DNA from: Photobacterium sp. CCB-ST2H9
GTDB lineage: Bacteria > Pseudomonadota > Gammaproteobacteria > Enterobacterales > Vibrionaceae
Direction of reading: 5' to 3'
DNA length: 64,000 nt
NCBI RefSeq assembly: GCF_023151555.2
Contig: NZ_CP100426.1
Span: forward strand, 1,178,001 to 1,242,000
Below the pieces are notes generated by a model. The model did not search any database and had not been told where the DNA came from. It worked only from the letters and a program-made list of their open reading frames with translations. Position numbers and translations under genes: made by a program. Positions 1-9,544 of this stretch are shown one piece after another (the stretch's first letter is position 1; every line of letters starts with the position of its first letter).

Positions 1-146
1 ATGACGAAACCGTAAAATCGCTTTACGACCAATGGCAGCCATCCGTGACCATTGAACAGCCTCTGCATGAAGCGGTTTTCGGTCTGACCTTTGTCGCTCT
101 GGACCCGGACGGCCACCGGATCCGGGTCTGTACGCCGGATGATTAA
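1..146 (+). CDS. VOC/glyoxalase-fold protein, C-terminal part (5' end outside window)
   Basis: An open frame with codons beginning at position 3 runs in from the left edge and stops at TAA 144-146. The visible 47 residues end in FGLTFVALDPDGHRIRVC followed by TPDD. The FVALDPDGHR segment is the typical last strand of small vicinal-oxygen-chelate (glyoxalase/PhnB-like) proteins. No substrate can be assigned from the tail alone. It is followed by a perfect hairpin that separates it from the convergent signal peptidase gene. Confidence 0.65.
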   Translation, partial: DETVKSLYDQWQPSVTIEQPLHEAVFGLTFVALDPDGHRIRVCTPDD

Positions 147-162
147 ATCCAGTATCCGGATA

Positions 163-192
163 CAAAAATGGCCGCAACCGCGGCCATACTTT
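163..192. terminator. bidirectional hairpin terminator
   Basis: The perfect 8-bp stem ATGGCCGC/GCGGCCAT (168-175 and 180-187) has an AACC loop. It is flanked by an A-run on the left and CTTTT on the right, so it could terminate both the rightward VOC gene and the leftward signal peptidase gene. Confidence 0.7.
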
Positions 193-267
193 TGAATGTG
201 ATCTTTTTCAACGTAATGTTTTTCGGCGCAATGTTTTTCGGCTTGGCGCCTTCAGACGGAATTGAAA

Positions 268-1095
268 TCACTCGAAGTGATATACCACTTTTCCGACAAT
301 GCGTTCAGACGGGATCACCCCGAAATTGCGACTGTCGTATGAGTTATCCCGGTTATCTCCCAGGAAAAAATAATGGTCTTCCGGAACCTGAATCGTCAGC
401 TCATTCGGGCGGGCGCGCTGAAAATTGCGCAAGATCTGATATTCCTGCTCGCCCAGCGATTCCGTCACCAGCACTTGATCAGCCTGAACCGGCTGCCGGT
501 GAGTTGCTAAAGGTTCACCATTTCTCAGCACTTCACCATCTGAAATCACAATCTTGTCACCCGGTATCCCGATCAGCCGCTTGATATAAAGCACATCCGT
601 ATCAGGAACGACAAAAACATACATGTCTCCGGGCACCAGTGTTCGTTCCGAAGCTCCTTCTGTAAACAACAAACGACCATAAGACCATTTGGCACGGTAG
701 CCCATTTTACTGACCAGAATTTTTTCACCCGGGTTCAGCATCGGTGACATCGACTGCCCCGGAATCTCGAACGGTTCGAGTACAAATGTCCGCAGGAGAA
801 AAATACTCCCGAATGCAGCAGCAAAAATACCGGATATCCCCCACCAGCGGGCATACCAGACATCCGGGCCCGTCTTGCCCTGTCTGATAAGCCAACAAAG
901 ATGGGCAGCAAAAAGAACATTGATGAAGGCCAGATAATCCGTTTTTATATTGAAGTAAAAGAGAAACAAAGCGGCGACAACGACCGCCGAGAAAAATACA
1001 GCTGCATATTTCCATCGCCTGACATAGAGATAACCCAGCGGGCCGGTGAACAGTCCCAGTAAAATTGCCACCCAGTATTGAGGCTTACGTTCCAT
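268..1095 (-). CDS. lepB: signal peptidase I (S26 family)
   Basis: This 275-residue inner-membrane protease would cleave signal peptides from exported proteins. The N-terminal 100 residues hold several hydrophobic segments. The S26 boxes follow: GQSMSPML with the nucleophile Ser at about residue 115, YIKRLIGIPGD with the general base Lys at about 172, and GDNRDNSYDSR near the C-terminus. The ATG at 1095 was chosen because AAAGGA lies about 8 nt upstream; an open frame continues upstream without a comparable ribosome site. The gene stands alone, without the lepA/rnc neighbours usual for the housekeeping lepB, so it may be a second signal peptidase. The family call is firm, the symbol less so. 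Confidence 0.85.
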   Translation of the reverse strand: MERKPQYWVAILLGLFTGPLGYLYVRRWKYAAVFFSAVVVAALFLFYFNIKTDYLAFINVLFAAHLCWLIRQGKTGPDVWYARWWGISGIFAAAFGSIFLLRTFVLEPFEIPGQSMSPMLNPGEKILVSKMGYRAKWSYGRLLFTEGASERTLVPGDMYVFVVPDTDVLYIKRLIGIPGDKIVISDGEVLRNGEPLATHRQPVQADQVLVTESLGEQEYQILRNFQRARPNELTIQVPEDHYFFLGDNRDNSYDSRNFGVIPSERIVGKVVYHFE

Positions 1096-1190
1096 TTGAT
1101 CATTCCTTTGTGATGCGGCGACTGAATGACATGTGATTCCTCTCCCATGCATCATCGCCACGCTTTCAATCAGCCCTTGGGCATCAGTGA

Positions 1191-2159
1191 TTAACCTTCA
1201 GATACAACACACTTTTCTTTGCCGGACAGTATATCTCTCAGCTTTTGATAGTTGGTGAACTGAATCTGATTTCTTGCAATCGCAGTCTGCAGTTTTCCGG
1301 TGTGCCAGACCTGCATTTCATCCGCCCGGAAACGGGCATCGAGCATTTTCTTTTCAGCGCTGTCCGTCAGATAAGCCGGATGAATCGCGACGTGATGTAA
1401 TGCCGGTTTTGCCTGATCAAACATATCGCGATACAAAACCTGACTAAGCGATGGATCTTTTTCCCGCGGTTCCGGGTTGTAATACATCCAGAAGACATCC
1501 GGCCCATACAGCTTATCTTCGCGAAGGCTGGCTGTAGCCTCCATTTGTTCCGTCTGGCTCTTCCAGAACAGCTGGGTAATCACCGGCAGCTGGTATTTAT
1601 CGGCAAGGTTCAGGGTTTCCGTCAGAAAATCATCCCTTGCGTCCCAATAGAGCATATGAAAATCAAGATGGGTGACATTCAGACCCATCGCCAGTGCGCG
1701 GGTAATCTGGGCTTCCAGTTCCCTGACGACATCCCGGATATCGGCGTGTTCGGCCAGAGTCGGGCCGTCCGGCCACATATATCCGGCTTCGTTATACAAA
1801 GACGGCACCTCTTTCCGGCTCAGCACCGGCCCCCAGCCATTGGCTTCCTGCCATTCATTGGTCAGCGTCAGATGCAGGCCGACCGGCAGATTCCGTTGCC
1901 GGGCGTAATTTGCAGAAAAAGCAAAATTTGGTGCAGGCACCATCAGTGAAAAAGTCTGAATCACACCTTGTTCATATAAATCCACCACAGCTCTGTCCAT
2001 GTCCGGATGCATCCCGACATCATCGGCATTGATGACAAAGACCACATCATCCGGCTGATATCCCAGACACCGGGTCATCTGACTTTCCCTGGCGCATCCG
2101 GTCAGCATCCCTGCCACAGCAATCACCGCGACGGCCAGACCCGTTTTTTTCAGTTTCAT
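1191..2159 (-). CDS. YdjC/ChbG-family carbohydrate deacetylase, lipoprotein
   Basis: The product of about 322 residues begins with a lipoprotein signal (lipobox LTGC near residues 20-24), so it is probably anchored in an envelope membrane. The mature part has the polysaccharide deacetylase-like YdjC/ChbG/HpnK motifs: NADDVGMHPD with the metal-binding Asp pair, GLHLTLTNEW, and HLDFHM. Related enzymes remove N-acetyl groups from chito-oligosaccharides or act on hopanoid precursors; the substrate here is unknown. A lipoprotein signal is unusual, since most family members are cytoplasmic. The ATG at 2159 is preferred over the GTG two codons earlier because AGGAAG is then 5 nt upstream. It lies just downstream of the cellulose operon, transcribed in the same direction but separated from it by a terminator. 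Confidence 0.75.
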   Translation of the reverse strand: MKLKKTGLAVAVIAVAGMLTGCARESQMTRCLGYQPDDVVFVINADDVGMHPDMDRAVVDLYEQGVIQTFSLMVPAPNFAFSANYARQRNLPVGLHLTLTNEWQEANGWGPVLSRKEVPSLYNEAGYMWPDGPTLAEHADIRDVVRELEAQITRALAMGLNVTHLDFHMLYWDARDDFLTETLNLADKYQLPVITQLFWKSQTEQMEATASLREDKLYGPDVFWMYYNPEPREKDPSLSQVLYRDMFDQAKPALHHVAIHPAYLTDSAEKKMLDARFRADEMQVWHTGKLQTAIARNQIQFTNYQKLRDILSGKEKCVVSEG

Positions 2160-2340
2160 GCACACTTCCTTTTCAAGCGAACACAGTACTCAGGCTGCAC
2201 TGATAAAGCAGCAAAGTACGATTCAACCCAATAAATGAATCCAGAGGCATATACCATGACTATTTCTTGATGAACAAGCGGTTTCTTATCAGCATGTTAC
2301 GAACATCCCTCATAGCGATAATTAGGGAAAGATATATACG

Positions 2341-2366
2341 AAAAAGAGCACTTTCGTGCTCTTTTT
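2341..2366. terminator. strong bidirectional terminator downstream of bcsC
   Basis: An 11-bp stem AAAAAGAGCAC/GTGCTCTTTTT with a TTTC loop lies 16 nt beyond the bcsC stop. Leftward transcripts meet a GC-containing stem followed by a U-run, as expected for the end of the bcsRQABZC operon. Confidence 0.85.
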
Positions 2367-2381
2367 ATTCCTTAATTCATC

Positions 2382-5300
2382 TCAGTCAAAATCACTGTAC
2401 AGCTGCGGCACTGCAGGCGGGTATTCAATCGGCTGCCATCGATCGCTGAAGGTGTATTTCATGTAGAGCATGAAATGGTTGGGTTCGTAAAAATCTGAAC
2501 GTTGCAGATCCAAAGATGCCCCTAAATACCAGCGCTCGCTGATCCGCTGCTCGATGGCACCTTCCAGTGCATAACCAAATCCACCGCCCGTACTGACATC
2601 TCCGGCTGATGCATCCGGCGCATCTTCTTCCGACCAGGAATGAGAGACGGAACCGCTGACCCGATAAGACAAACGGTTGCCGTAGCGCCCGTAATAATTG
2701 ACAGGCAGAGACAAGGAGACATAGCGCTGCGGACTGTAATACCCGCCGCTGCCCAGCGTATATTCCCCCAGATTTTTATCGTAATGGAAATACAGCAGGT
2801 TGGTGCCGACACTCAGGCGCTGATCATCCGTCGCCATCAGCTTGTAGTAAGCCCCGCCCAGCAACGCCAGCCGGGTATTATCCGCAACATGGTTGCCTGT
2901 CATCTGATGATACTGCAGGCTGTTCCAGAAACCGTATGGCTCGCCGATATCCCAGCTTGAACTGAGTTTGATCCCCGTGCGGACCACTCCGCCCCATGTC
3001 GTTCCCGCCGGATCGCTGACCCCGTCCGGAACCTGCATCCCGGCATAAGACAACACAGTGCTGGTTTCGGGACGCCGGGATGCCGTGACCGAGACTCCAA
3101 AATCTCCCAGCTTGCTGTCAACGGTGACGCCACCCACCCAGGTGCTGTGATCAAAACCCAGCGGTGTCGTACCGATATCCGCAGCCCAATTTTCGGCCTG
3201 CCAGCCCACGCCCAAAGCCATGCCGGATGCCTGGCTGCGGAATGTATCGGAATCAACCGAGCGGCCCGCCGGCTTCTCAAAATAGTCCAGATGACCGGAA
3301 TCAACGTGGACATAATCCGCCCGCAGCAACAAATGTCCGTCCCAGTCTTCCACCGGGATTCGCGCTTGAACCGGGATCTGACTGGATTGGTTCTCACCGT
3401 CTCTGGCACTGTAATCCCAGCCGATGATCACGTGACCATCGCTGCGATCACGCAGACGATCGATATCCGCCTTCACATTCCGGGTCAGCCAGTCATCATC
3501 CGCTTCCTGATACAGCGTTCGCAATTCAGGGGATGCCTTGCGGGCCTGCTCAGCATCCGGGCTTTTTTCGATCCGGTCAGCATTCAGCGCTTCATAGCCC
3601 CGCTGCTCTGCAAGCACCCACTGCTTGTTCTCCATGGCAATTGCCATGGCATTGCGATAATCCATCGCATCGGCATCTGAGCGCAAATCAAGTTCCAGAT
3701 TCAGGGCATCCGCTTTGGCAGTCTCACCTTGTGCATTCATCACCGGAGCGACAGCCATCAGCTGACGGGCCGACAACGACGCTCGTTTGACAAACAAGCG
3801 TTGAGAGGCCCGCTGATAAGCCTCCGAATCACCGGAAAGCGCAGCGGCCTGTAAAACGCCCACCTCAGCTTCCGTCTGGTCAGGTTCCGGTTTCACCAGA
3901 ATTTGCTGATACAAGGTCAATGCTGTGTCGTGCTGTCCCTGAGCCAGCCGGAGGTCGGCTTCCGCCAGCACCCTGCGGGAATGCAGTGCATCCAGTGCAG
4001 CGACCAAAGACTGATCCAGTTCACCATTCAGCTGTTGCTGACCTTTTCCAGCCAGCCACTGATCAAACTCGCTGAATTTCGCCAGCGTAATCATCAGCAC
4101 GCCGTAGCTGAGTTCAGCCGATTCAGACCACTGCGCATCCGGCGTCATGCCGCGATAAATGGCTTGGGCCCGTTGCCGCTCACCCAAATCTGCCCAGACA
4201 ACAGCCAGACGGGCCAGTGCCTCGGGCTGATCTGCATATTGCTGGCCCAGCGCATTCAGCTGCGAACGCACGGTGTCCGGATGCGTCTGATAGCGTGCAG
4301 TCACATCAGCCAGCGTCTGGTTCAGCTGTAACCGGGTCAGATTCCGCTGCATCGCGTCTGTCCGCTGTGAAACCGGCACACGGGAGAGCACAGTCACCGC
4401 TTCCGAAAGTCGATCCGCATGCGCTAAATACAACGCATAAGCGAATAACATGTCCGGATCTGTCGTCCCGGACGACCAGTGTCGCATCAGCACATCGGCC
4501 TGCGCTCGTTTTCCGGCCAGAACCAGTGCGTCGGCAATGTCACGGCGCTGCCAGGCTGAGGTCGGATTCAGGGCCAGAAAATCGTTCGCAGCGCGTTCTG
4601 CAGCCGGTAAGTCCTGATTTGCCAGAGCCTGATTGAGCCTTTGCTGAGCCGACTGAGTTTTCATGTCTGACAGCCGCTCTGCCAGCACTCGTTGCTGAAA
4701 CAGAGGCAACCCCTCCACAAAGGCAATTGCCTCCGGCAGCCCGCCCTGAGCCTCATGGACATTCACCCGGCCACGCAGTGCGGTTTCATTGTTGCCGTCA
4801 CGCTGAAGCGCCTGCTGATACGCCTGATCAGCCGCTTCAAACTTTTTCTGCGCCAGCAATAACGCAGCCAGTTTGTTATAGGCATAAGGCGCACTAGTAT
4901 CTGCTGCGATGGCTTTCCGGTAGGCCCGCTCCGCCTGAACGATCTGATCCTGCTCTTGGTAGGCATCACCGTCATCCAGAAAAGCCCAGTATGACGAGGT
5001 TTCCACCAGCGACTGCCACTTACGGATATTGTCCGGATCCGCATCCAGCTGCTGTGCCTGCCTGAAGTATCGCAATGCTTTCTTCTGCTGACCCTGGCGC
5101 AGATACACCATACCGAGGCCACCCAGAATCTCCGGATCGTTCGGCCGGGCAGACAGCGCATCGGTCAGCAGGCGCTCAGCCTCTTGGTATTGTTCTTTCT
5201 CCAGTGATGCCTGCTCCAGCAATGCCAGGCCCCGGCGTTTGGCCTGATAAGTCGGGTCTTTCCGTAATTCCTGCTCGGTTTGCCAGCGTGTCTGAGCATC

Positions 5301-6176
5301 CTGACTGGCGCGCTGAATCGCCATATCCGACGGATAATAGCTGGCGACGATGGCATACTGATCAGCCACCGCCTGAGAAATCGGCAGTTGCCCCAGCGCC
5401 CGCAACCAGGCTTCTGCCGCAACGTGCCCCATATCCGAACGCAGCGCCAGCTGGCGGTAGGTGTCCAGAATCCAGGGATCGGCCGGGTCACGGCGCCGGA
5501 TATGATTCGCCAGTGCCAATTGAAAGCCAGGCACGCCCGGACAGGCCGCATTCAGCTGCTCCAGCCCCTGCTTCACGGCGTCCCAGCGCTCCCTGATGTT
5601 GCCTTCAACCTGAAGATATTCCAGCTGCAGTTCCGCCGAAGGCATGCCGTTGGGGAATAGCTGACGATAGGCTTTCAGCGCTTCAGGATAGCGTCCGGCA
5701 TGAGCCAGCAGACGCGCCTGTTGCAAGGCCGCTTTCTGAGGGCCCTGAATCGCAATCAGATCATTCAGCGCCACCCGTTGCGGAGAACCGGCTTTCAGCT
5801 GATTCGCAATGGCCTGCGCCTGTTCCGTCTGATGCTGCTTCAGAAACAGCCTCGCCTGAAAATACAAGCCGTCTGGCTGCTGGCTGTCGATCGTAAACAG
5901 ACGCTCCAGCGCACTGGCCACAATGTCGTCCCGGTTCAGCGCGGTTGCCAGTGCAATCTGCTCCACCAGAAACGCTACCGAATCCACACCTTCCAGCGAC
6001 GCGGAAAGCCGGACGGGTGTGACCGGCTGATAAACCTGCTTCAGTTGCGCTGGCGTCAACGGGGTGTCCGGCACAATGCCCGCCAGCGCTATCTGGCTGA
6101 CAAACAGCGACCCGACGCTGAGTACTGCCAGCCTGCGCTGACCCGGAAATCGGATTACTGACATTGATGAGTCCAT
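2382..6176 (-). CDS. bcsC: cellulose synthase outer-membrane export subunit BcsC
   Basis: BcsC guides the nascent cellulose chain through the periplasm and outer membrane. The 1264-residue product has an N-terminal export signal, then a long alpha-helical TPR superhelix (about residues 40-850, with repeats such as PEILGGLGMVYLRQGQ and APYAYNKLAALLLAQK), then a C-terminal beta-barrel (about 900-1264) rich in alternating aromatic and polar strands. Length and order match the family. The ATG at 6176 has GGAG 5 nt upstream; a later ATG four codons downstream lacks a good site. It overlaps the end of bcsZ by 22 nt, indicating translational coupling, and is the last gene of the operon before a strong terminator. 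Confidence 0.93.
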   Translation of the reverse strand: MDSSMSVIRFPGQRRLAVLSVGSLFVSQIALAGIVPDTPLTPAQLKQVYQPVTPVRLSASLEGVDSVAFLVEQIALATALNRDDIVASALERLFTIDSQQPDGLYFQARLFLKQHQTEQAQAIANQLKAGSPQRVALNDLIAIQGPQKAALQQARLLAHAGRYPEALKAYRQLFPNGMPSAELQLEYLQVEGNIRERWDAVKQGLEQLNAACPGVPGFQLALANHIRRRDPADPWILDTYRQLALRSDMGHVAAEAWLRALGQLPISQAVADQYAIVASYYPSDMAIQRASQDAQTRWQTEQELRKDPTYQAKRRGLALLEQASLEKEQYQEAERLLTDALSARPNDPEILGGLGMVYLRQGQQKKALRYFRQAQQLDADPDNIRKWQSLVETSSYWAFLDDGDAYQEQDQIVQAERAYRKAIAADTSAPYAYNKLAALLLAQKKFEAADQAYQQALQRDGNNETALRGRVNVHEAQGGLPEAIAFVEGLPLFQQRVLAERLSDMKTQSAQQRLNQALANQDLPAAERAANDFLALNPTSAWQRRDIADALVLAGKRAQADVLMRHWSSGTTDPDMLFAYALYLAHADRLSEAVTVLSRVPVSQRTDAMQRNLTRLQLNQTLADVTARYQTHPDTVRSQLNALGQQYADQPEALARLAVVWADLGERQRAQAIYRGMTPDAQWSESAELSYGVLMITLAKFSEFDQWLAGKGQQQLNGELDQSLVAALDALHSRRVLAEADLRLAQGQHDTALTLYQQILVKPEPDQTEAEVGVLQAAALSGDSEAYQRASQRLFVKRASLSARQLMAVAPVMNAQGETAKADALNLELDLRSDADAMDYRNAMAIAMENKQWVLAEQRGYEALNADRIEKSPDAEQARKASPELRTLYQEADDDWLTRNVKADIDRLRDRSDGHVIIGWDYSARDGENQSSQIPVQARIPVEDWDGHLLLRADYVHVDSGHLDYFEKPAGRSVDSDTFRSQASGMALGVGWQAENWAADIGTTPLGFDHSTWVGGVTVDSKLGDFGVSVTASRRPETSTVLSYAGMQVPDGVSDPAGTTWGGVVRTGIKLSSSWDIGEPYGFWNSLQYHQMTGNHVADNTRLALLGGAYYKLMATDDQRLSVGTNLLYFHYDKNLGEYTLGSGGYYSPQRYVSLSLPVNYYGRYGNRLSYRVSGSVSHSWSEEDAPDASAGDVSTGGGFGYALEGAIEQRISERWYLGASLDLQRSDFYEPNHFMLYMKYTFSDRWQPIEYPPAVPQLYSDFD

Positions 6177-7264
6177 GCAGGCTCCAGTTCCCCGTTCACC
6201 CCAAAGCGGTAACGCTGCTGATGCCAGCCCAGCCCGAACATCGCCAGTACATTGTCGTAATAGTGATCATCCGCTTGACGAACCAACAGTTCAGATGCGC
6301 GCCTGGCCTGAGCGGCCAGCAACGACGGCTCACTTGAGGCTGCCAGCAACGGCAGTAATGCTGCCGAAAAACCAGCGCTGCCCGCGGACTGAGCACGTCC
6401 GTTCTCTGTATTGACTTCACGTGGTGGCGCCGACAGTTTCGCGATCGCGGCCACCATTGGCTGCATGGCTTTCACTAATTTGGCCTTGTCGTTCGAGTCG
6501 TCATTCAGCATCCCCGCCCAAAGATAAGTCCGGATGGCGTTATAGCTGCCTGTGGGCCCGGTCTGTTGGTCGACCGAAAATTGGTTCTGACTGAGCGTCG
6601 CCCAGTCCGGACTGAAACCGGCAGGCATGGTCTTCAGAATCATCGCCAGACTGGTTTGATACACCGACTGCCAAGCATGGTGCGGATAAAGATCGCCCAT
6701 GCGCTGGATCAACTGAAGCGGAACATAACTCGGATTGACCCGGTATCGGCCATCGCCGAGCCCGAATCCTTCAGAGCCGGGCAGCAACACCGTGCCCATC
6801 CCTTCAATCTTCACGGTCTCTTCCCGCAGGATCCGGTTTGCCATCAGGTAGGCCAGCGAACTGTAATAGTAGTTGTCCCACAGACGTCCGGCTTCGGCCA
6901 GGGTGTAGGCAATCCAAAGGTCAGAGTCAGAGGCCGGATTGGCGTCCAGCACACCAAACTGCCCCGACGGCTGACGTCCCCACAGCCATGACGGCAACCG
7001 GGCCGTCAGATCGCCTTCAGCCAGCTGGTTCTGCGTCCAGTTCAGTAAAGTGGCGAACGTGCGCTGATCGTTGGCGACCAGCGCAAAAAACAGCCCGTAC
7101 GACTGACCTTCAGATGTGGTGATCTGACGCGCGTCGCTGCCGTCAACCACCCGGCCATTTACAATGTAAATCGACTGAAACTGCTGCCATTCCGGCCAGT
7201 CGCACGTGGCGGCCCAGCTTGTTCCCTGAAACAAGAGGCACAGGAGAATCATCAGCTTTTTCAT
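6155..7264 (-). CDS. bcsZ: periplasmic endo-1,4-beta-glucanase BcsZ (GH8) with substituted base residue
   Basis: BcsZ trims cellulose in the periplasm and is needed for efficient secretion. The 369-residue protein starts with a signal peptide ending near SWAA. The GH8 acid Glu is present in TTSEGQSYG (Glu52, equivalent to E. coli Glu55), as is the conserved ASDSDLWIAYTLAEAGRLW segment. However, the motif holding the E. coli general base Asp243 (SSYDAIRVYMW) reads GSYNAIRTYLW here, with Asn at residue 242 encoded by AAC at 6541-6539. Activity may therefore be lost, altered, or use another base as in some GH8 subfamilies. The start shares an ATGA overlap with the bcsB stop. Confidence 0.92.
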   Translation of the reverse strand: MKKLMILLCLLFQGTSWAATCDWPEWQQFQSIYIVNGRVVDGSDARQITTSEGQSYGLFFALVANDQRTFATLLNWTQNQLAEGDLTARLPSWLWGRQPSGQFGVLDANPASDSDLWIAYTLAEAGRLWDNYYYSSLAYLMANRILREETVKIEGMGTVLLPGSEGFGLGDGRYRVNPSYVPLQLIQRMGDLYPHHAWQSVYQTSLAMILKTMPAGFSPDWATLSQNQFSVDQQTGPTGSYNAIRTYLWAGMLNDDSNDKAKLVKAMQPMVAAIAKLSAPPREVNTENGRAQSAGSAGFSAALLPLLAASSEPSLLAAQARRASELLVRQADDHYYDNVLAMFGLGWHQQRYRFGVNGELEPAWTHQCQ

Positions 7265-9540
7265 TCGTTTCCTTCTCCTTTTGCCAAACGTCTGGCCGCA
7301 ATTTTACGCAGGATCCGCCACAGGAAGACGGTTACAATCACCACCAGCAAAGCCGCCAGACTGGCCACCCACACCGGATGGTTCGAGAAGTGGTACCAGA
7401 CCAGTTTCCACACCGGCAGCTTTCCGACATAGTAACGCTGTCCCACATTGTAGCTGGCGACTTCCTGATTTCTCAGGATCACGACAGAACCCGACATGAA
7501 CTCAACTTTTCCGGCATCAGTCAGTGCCTGATCGACCAGTTTCAATGCCTGAGGACTGGCGGCCATCACGGTGACCAGACTGCGTTTTTTGGTAAAAGGC
7601 GATTCCATCCCCGTCATCGCTGCAAACGCACCGCCGGCTTCCACAGACACCATATCCGCGGCATCCTGATTGCCTGTCGGCGAAGCCAGCCAGTTCATGC
7701 CCAGGGATTTCTCATTTCTGCCCGGCAAGCGGATCTGACGCTCTCCGGCTTTCACCACCAGATTGACCTGATCGCGGTCAAGCGCGGCACTGCTCAGTTC
7801 AGGTACAACACCGAGACTCAGGATATCTTTGTCTTTCAGTGTTTTGCTGTCCCACTGATTGGTCAGGGTGACATTGATCCCCGGGTAACCGGCATCCGCC
7901 CCCAGACGTCCCATCACATTCAGGAAAGTCTGCAGCTCTTCCCGGGTCGGCGATGCCGATACCACCACAGCCGTGTCCGCCAGATCGGCCATTCGGGTAA
8001 ACGGGAAACCGGATGTGGCAAAAGCACGCATGTTCGGCATTTCGATGTAATGCGGAAAACCACTGAAATCAATGGTTGAACTGCCATCAATCACAGCATA
8101 TTGCTTGCTGGGCTGAGTGACCTGACAGTTCCCCTCAGTCACCGATGCGAAACCAAATTCAAACTCAACATGATTCTTGCTGCCGACCTTGAACGCCGGA
8201 ATACGAACCCGGTTACTGCCGCTCAGAATGCCATCGTCCAGCAAGGGCACCCGGATGCGTTTGGATTCGCCCCCTTTCCCTTCAGTTGTCAGATTAAACG
8301 CCTCGACGAACTCATCGTTAATTTTGAGACTGAGCCGTGACCCCGAGTTATCCGTCATCGGCGGTGAATACCGATAGCTGAGATCCATCGGAATTCCCCG
8401 GCTCTGCCAGGTGAACAGATCCGGGGCCAGTTGTAAATTCAGGTTGATTGGTGCGGGAGCACGCCCTTCCACCTGGAGCTGATTGCGCTGTGCCACCAGT
8501 TCTGAAAACGCAACCGGTCGCGAGGTATCCACCCAGTTCGGCGCATCATAAGGTACTCTGGGTCTGACCTGCTTCACTGCATTGATTTTCGCCATCGGAC
8601 CGGTGAGCAGTTGGGTGCCCAACGCCAGCCCCTGAACGGCGGTATTCAGATCCTCACTGTCCCGGCCAATCACCAGCAGCAGCTTGGCAAAAGGATTGGT
8701 GGGATGGGTGATCATCTGCAGGCGCGGGCCGTCGGTGTCGGGAAAATCACGCAGAAAATCAGGCTTGTTATCGTTGGTCACAAACACCACCGCATGCTGC
8801 CCGGGCAAAGCGTCGAAAGACAACGGAAACCGGGCACCGCGCCACTGGGACAAAGCGCCAAAATGGGATGCCAGCACACCAGCCGCTTTGATTTGGGCCA
8901 GATCATAGTGATCGCCCATCACCACGGGCAGGTTCAGACGTGTGAAATCTCGCGGGTCAAAAAACGGCGCCGGCAGCAGGCTCAAATCACTCTGAACCCG
9001 GGTTTTCTGGACCATCAGCTCAACGTGACTGCTCTGGCTGATTTCCGCCCAGATACTGGCATCATTCGGATTGGAACAGGTTTTGTGGGTATTGCCGATC
9101 AGTTCAAACCGAATCTGGTTATAGTTACTGAAATAGCGGGCATCCAGCGGCATCAAAATCGACACCTTCCGGCCCTGCTGACCATCCGTAATCGGCACCA
9201 CGCCCATCAGTTCGTCATTCAGATACACCTTGATGTGAGAAACGAGCGCCAGCAGCGCCGGGGAAGGCGTCACATCAAAATACAGGTTTCCCTGCGCAAT
9301 CACTTCATCCAGCCGGGAGCCGAAACCAATGTAGGCATTCGCTTCGCTGCCCTGAATGCCAACAGAACCTTGAAAACCCAACTGTGAAAACGGCAGCTCG
9401 CGTTTGCTGACAGCGGATAAAGTCTGCGGGGCAACAGACGGAACCGTCCCCGCCAATGTTTCCTGTGCGCCGGCAACTGCAGACACACCCATTCCCATAA
9501 GGATGGCTGAAAGTGTTTTTATTGTTTGATTCAGTTTCAT
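7261..9540 (-). CDS. bcsB: cellulose synthase periplasmic subunit BcsB
   Basis: BcsB is the membrane-anchored periplasmic partner of BcsA and receives the emerging glucan. The 759-residue product has a signal peptide (about residues 1-25, VSAVAGA), two alternating carbohydrate-binding and flavodoxin-like modules, and a C-terminal transmembrane helix (VWVASLAALLVVIVTVFLW) followed by a basic tail. The ATG at 9540 with AGGA about 9 nt upstream was chosen; the longer frame begins at a TTG inside bcsA. The gap to the bcsA stop is only 4 nt and the 3' end overlaps bcsZ by ATGA, so the genes are tightly coupled. Confidence 0.93.
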   Translation of the reverse strand: MKLNQTIKTLSAILMGMGVSAVAGAQETLAGTVPSVAPQTLSAVSKRELPFSQLGFQGSVGIQGSEANAYIGFGSRLDEVIAQGNLYFDVTPSPALLALVSHIKVYLNDELMGVVPITDGQQGRKVSILMPLDARYFSNYNQIRFELIGNTHKTCSNPNDASIWAEISQSSHVELMVQKTRVQSDLSLLPAPFFDPRDFTRLNLPVVMGDHYDLAQIKAAGVLASHFGALSQWRGARFPLSFDALPGQHAVVFVTNDNKPDFLRDFPDTDGPRLQMITHPTNPFAKLLLVIGRDSEDLNTAVQGLALGTQLLTGPMAKINAVKQVRPRVPYDAPNWVDTSRPVAFSELVAQRNQLQVEGRAPAPINLNLQLAPDLFTWQSRGIPMDLSYRYSPPMTDNSGSRLSLKINDEFVEAFNLTTEGKGGESKRIRVPLLDDGILSGSNRVRIPAFKVGSKNHVEFEFGFASVTEGNCQVTQPSKQYAVIDGSSTIDFSGFPHYIEMPNMRAFATSGFPFTRMADLADTAVVVSASPTREELQTFLNVMGRLGADAGYPGINVTLTNQWDSKTLKDKDILSLGVVPELSSAALDRDQVNLVVKAGERQIRLPGRNEKSLGMNWLASPTGNQDAADMVSVEAGGAFAAMTGMESPFTKKRSLVTVMAASPQALKLVDQALTDAGKVEFMSGSVVILRNQEVASYNVGQRYYVGKLPVWKLVWYHFSNHPVWVASLAALLVVIVTVFLWRILRKIAARRLAKGEGNE

Positions 9541-9544
9541 TCTT

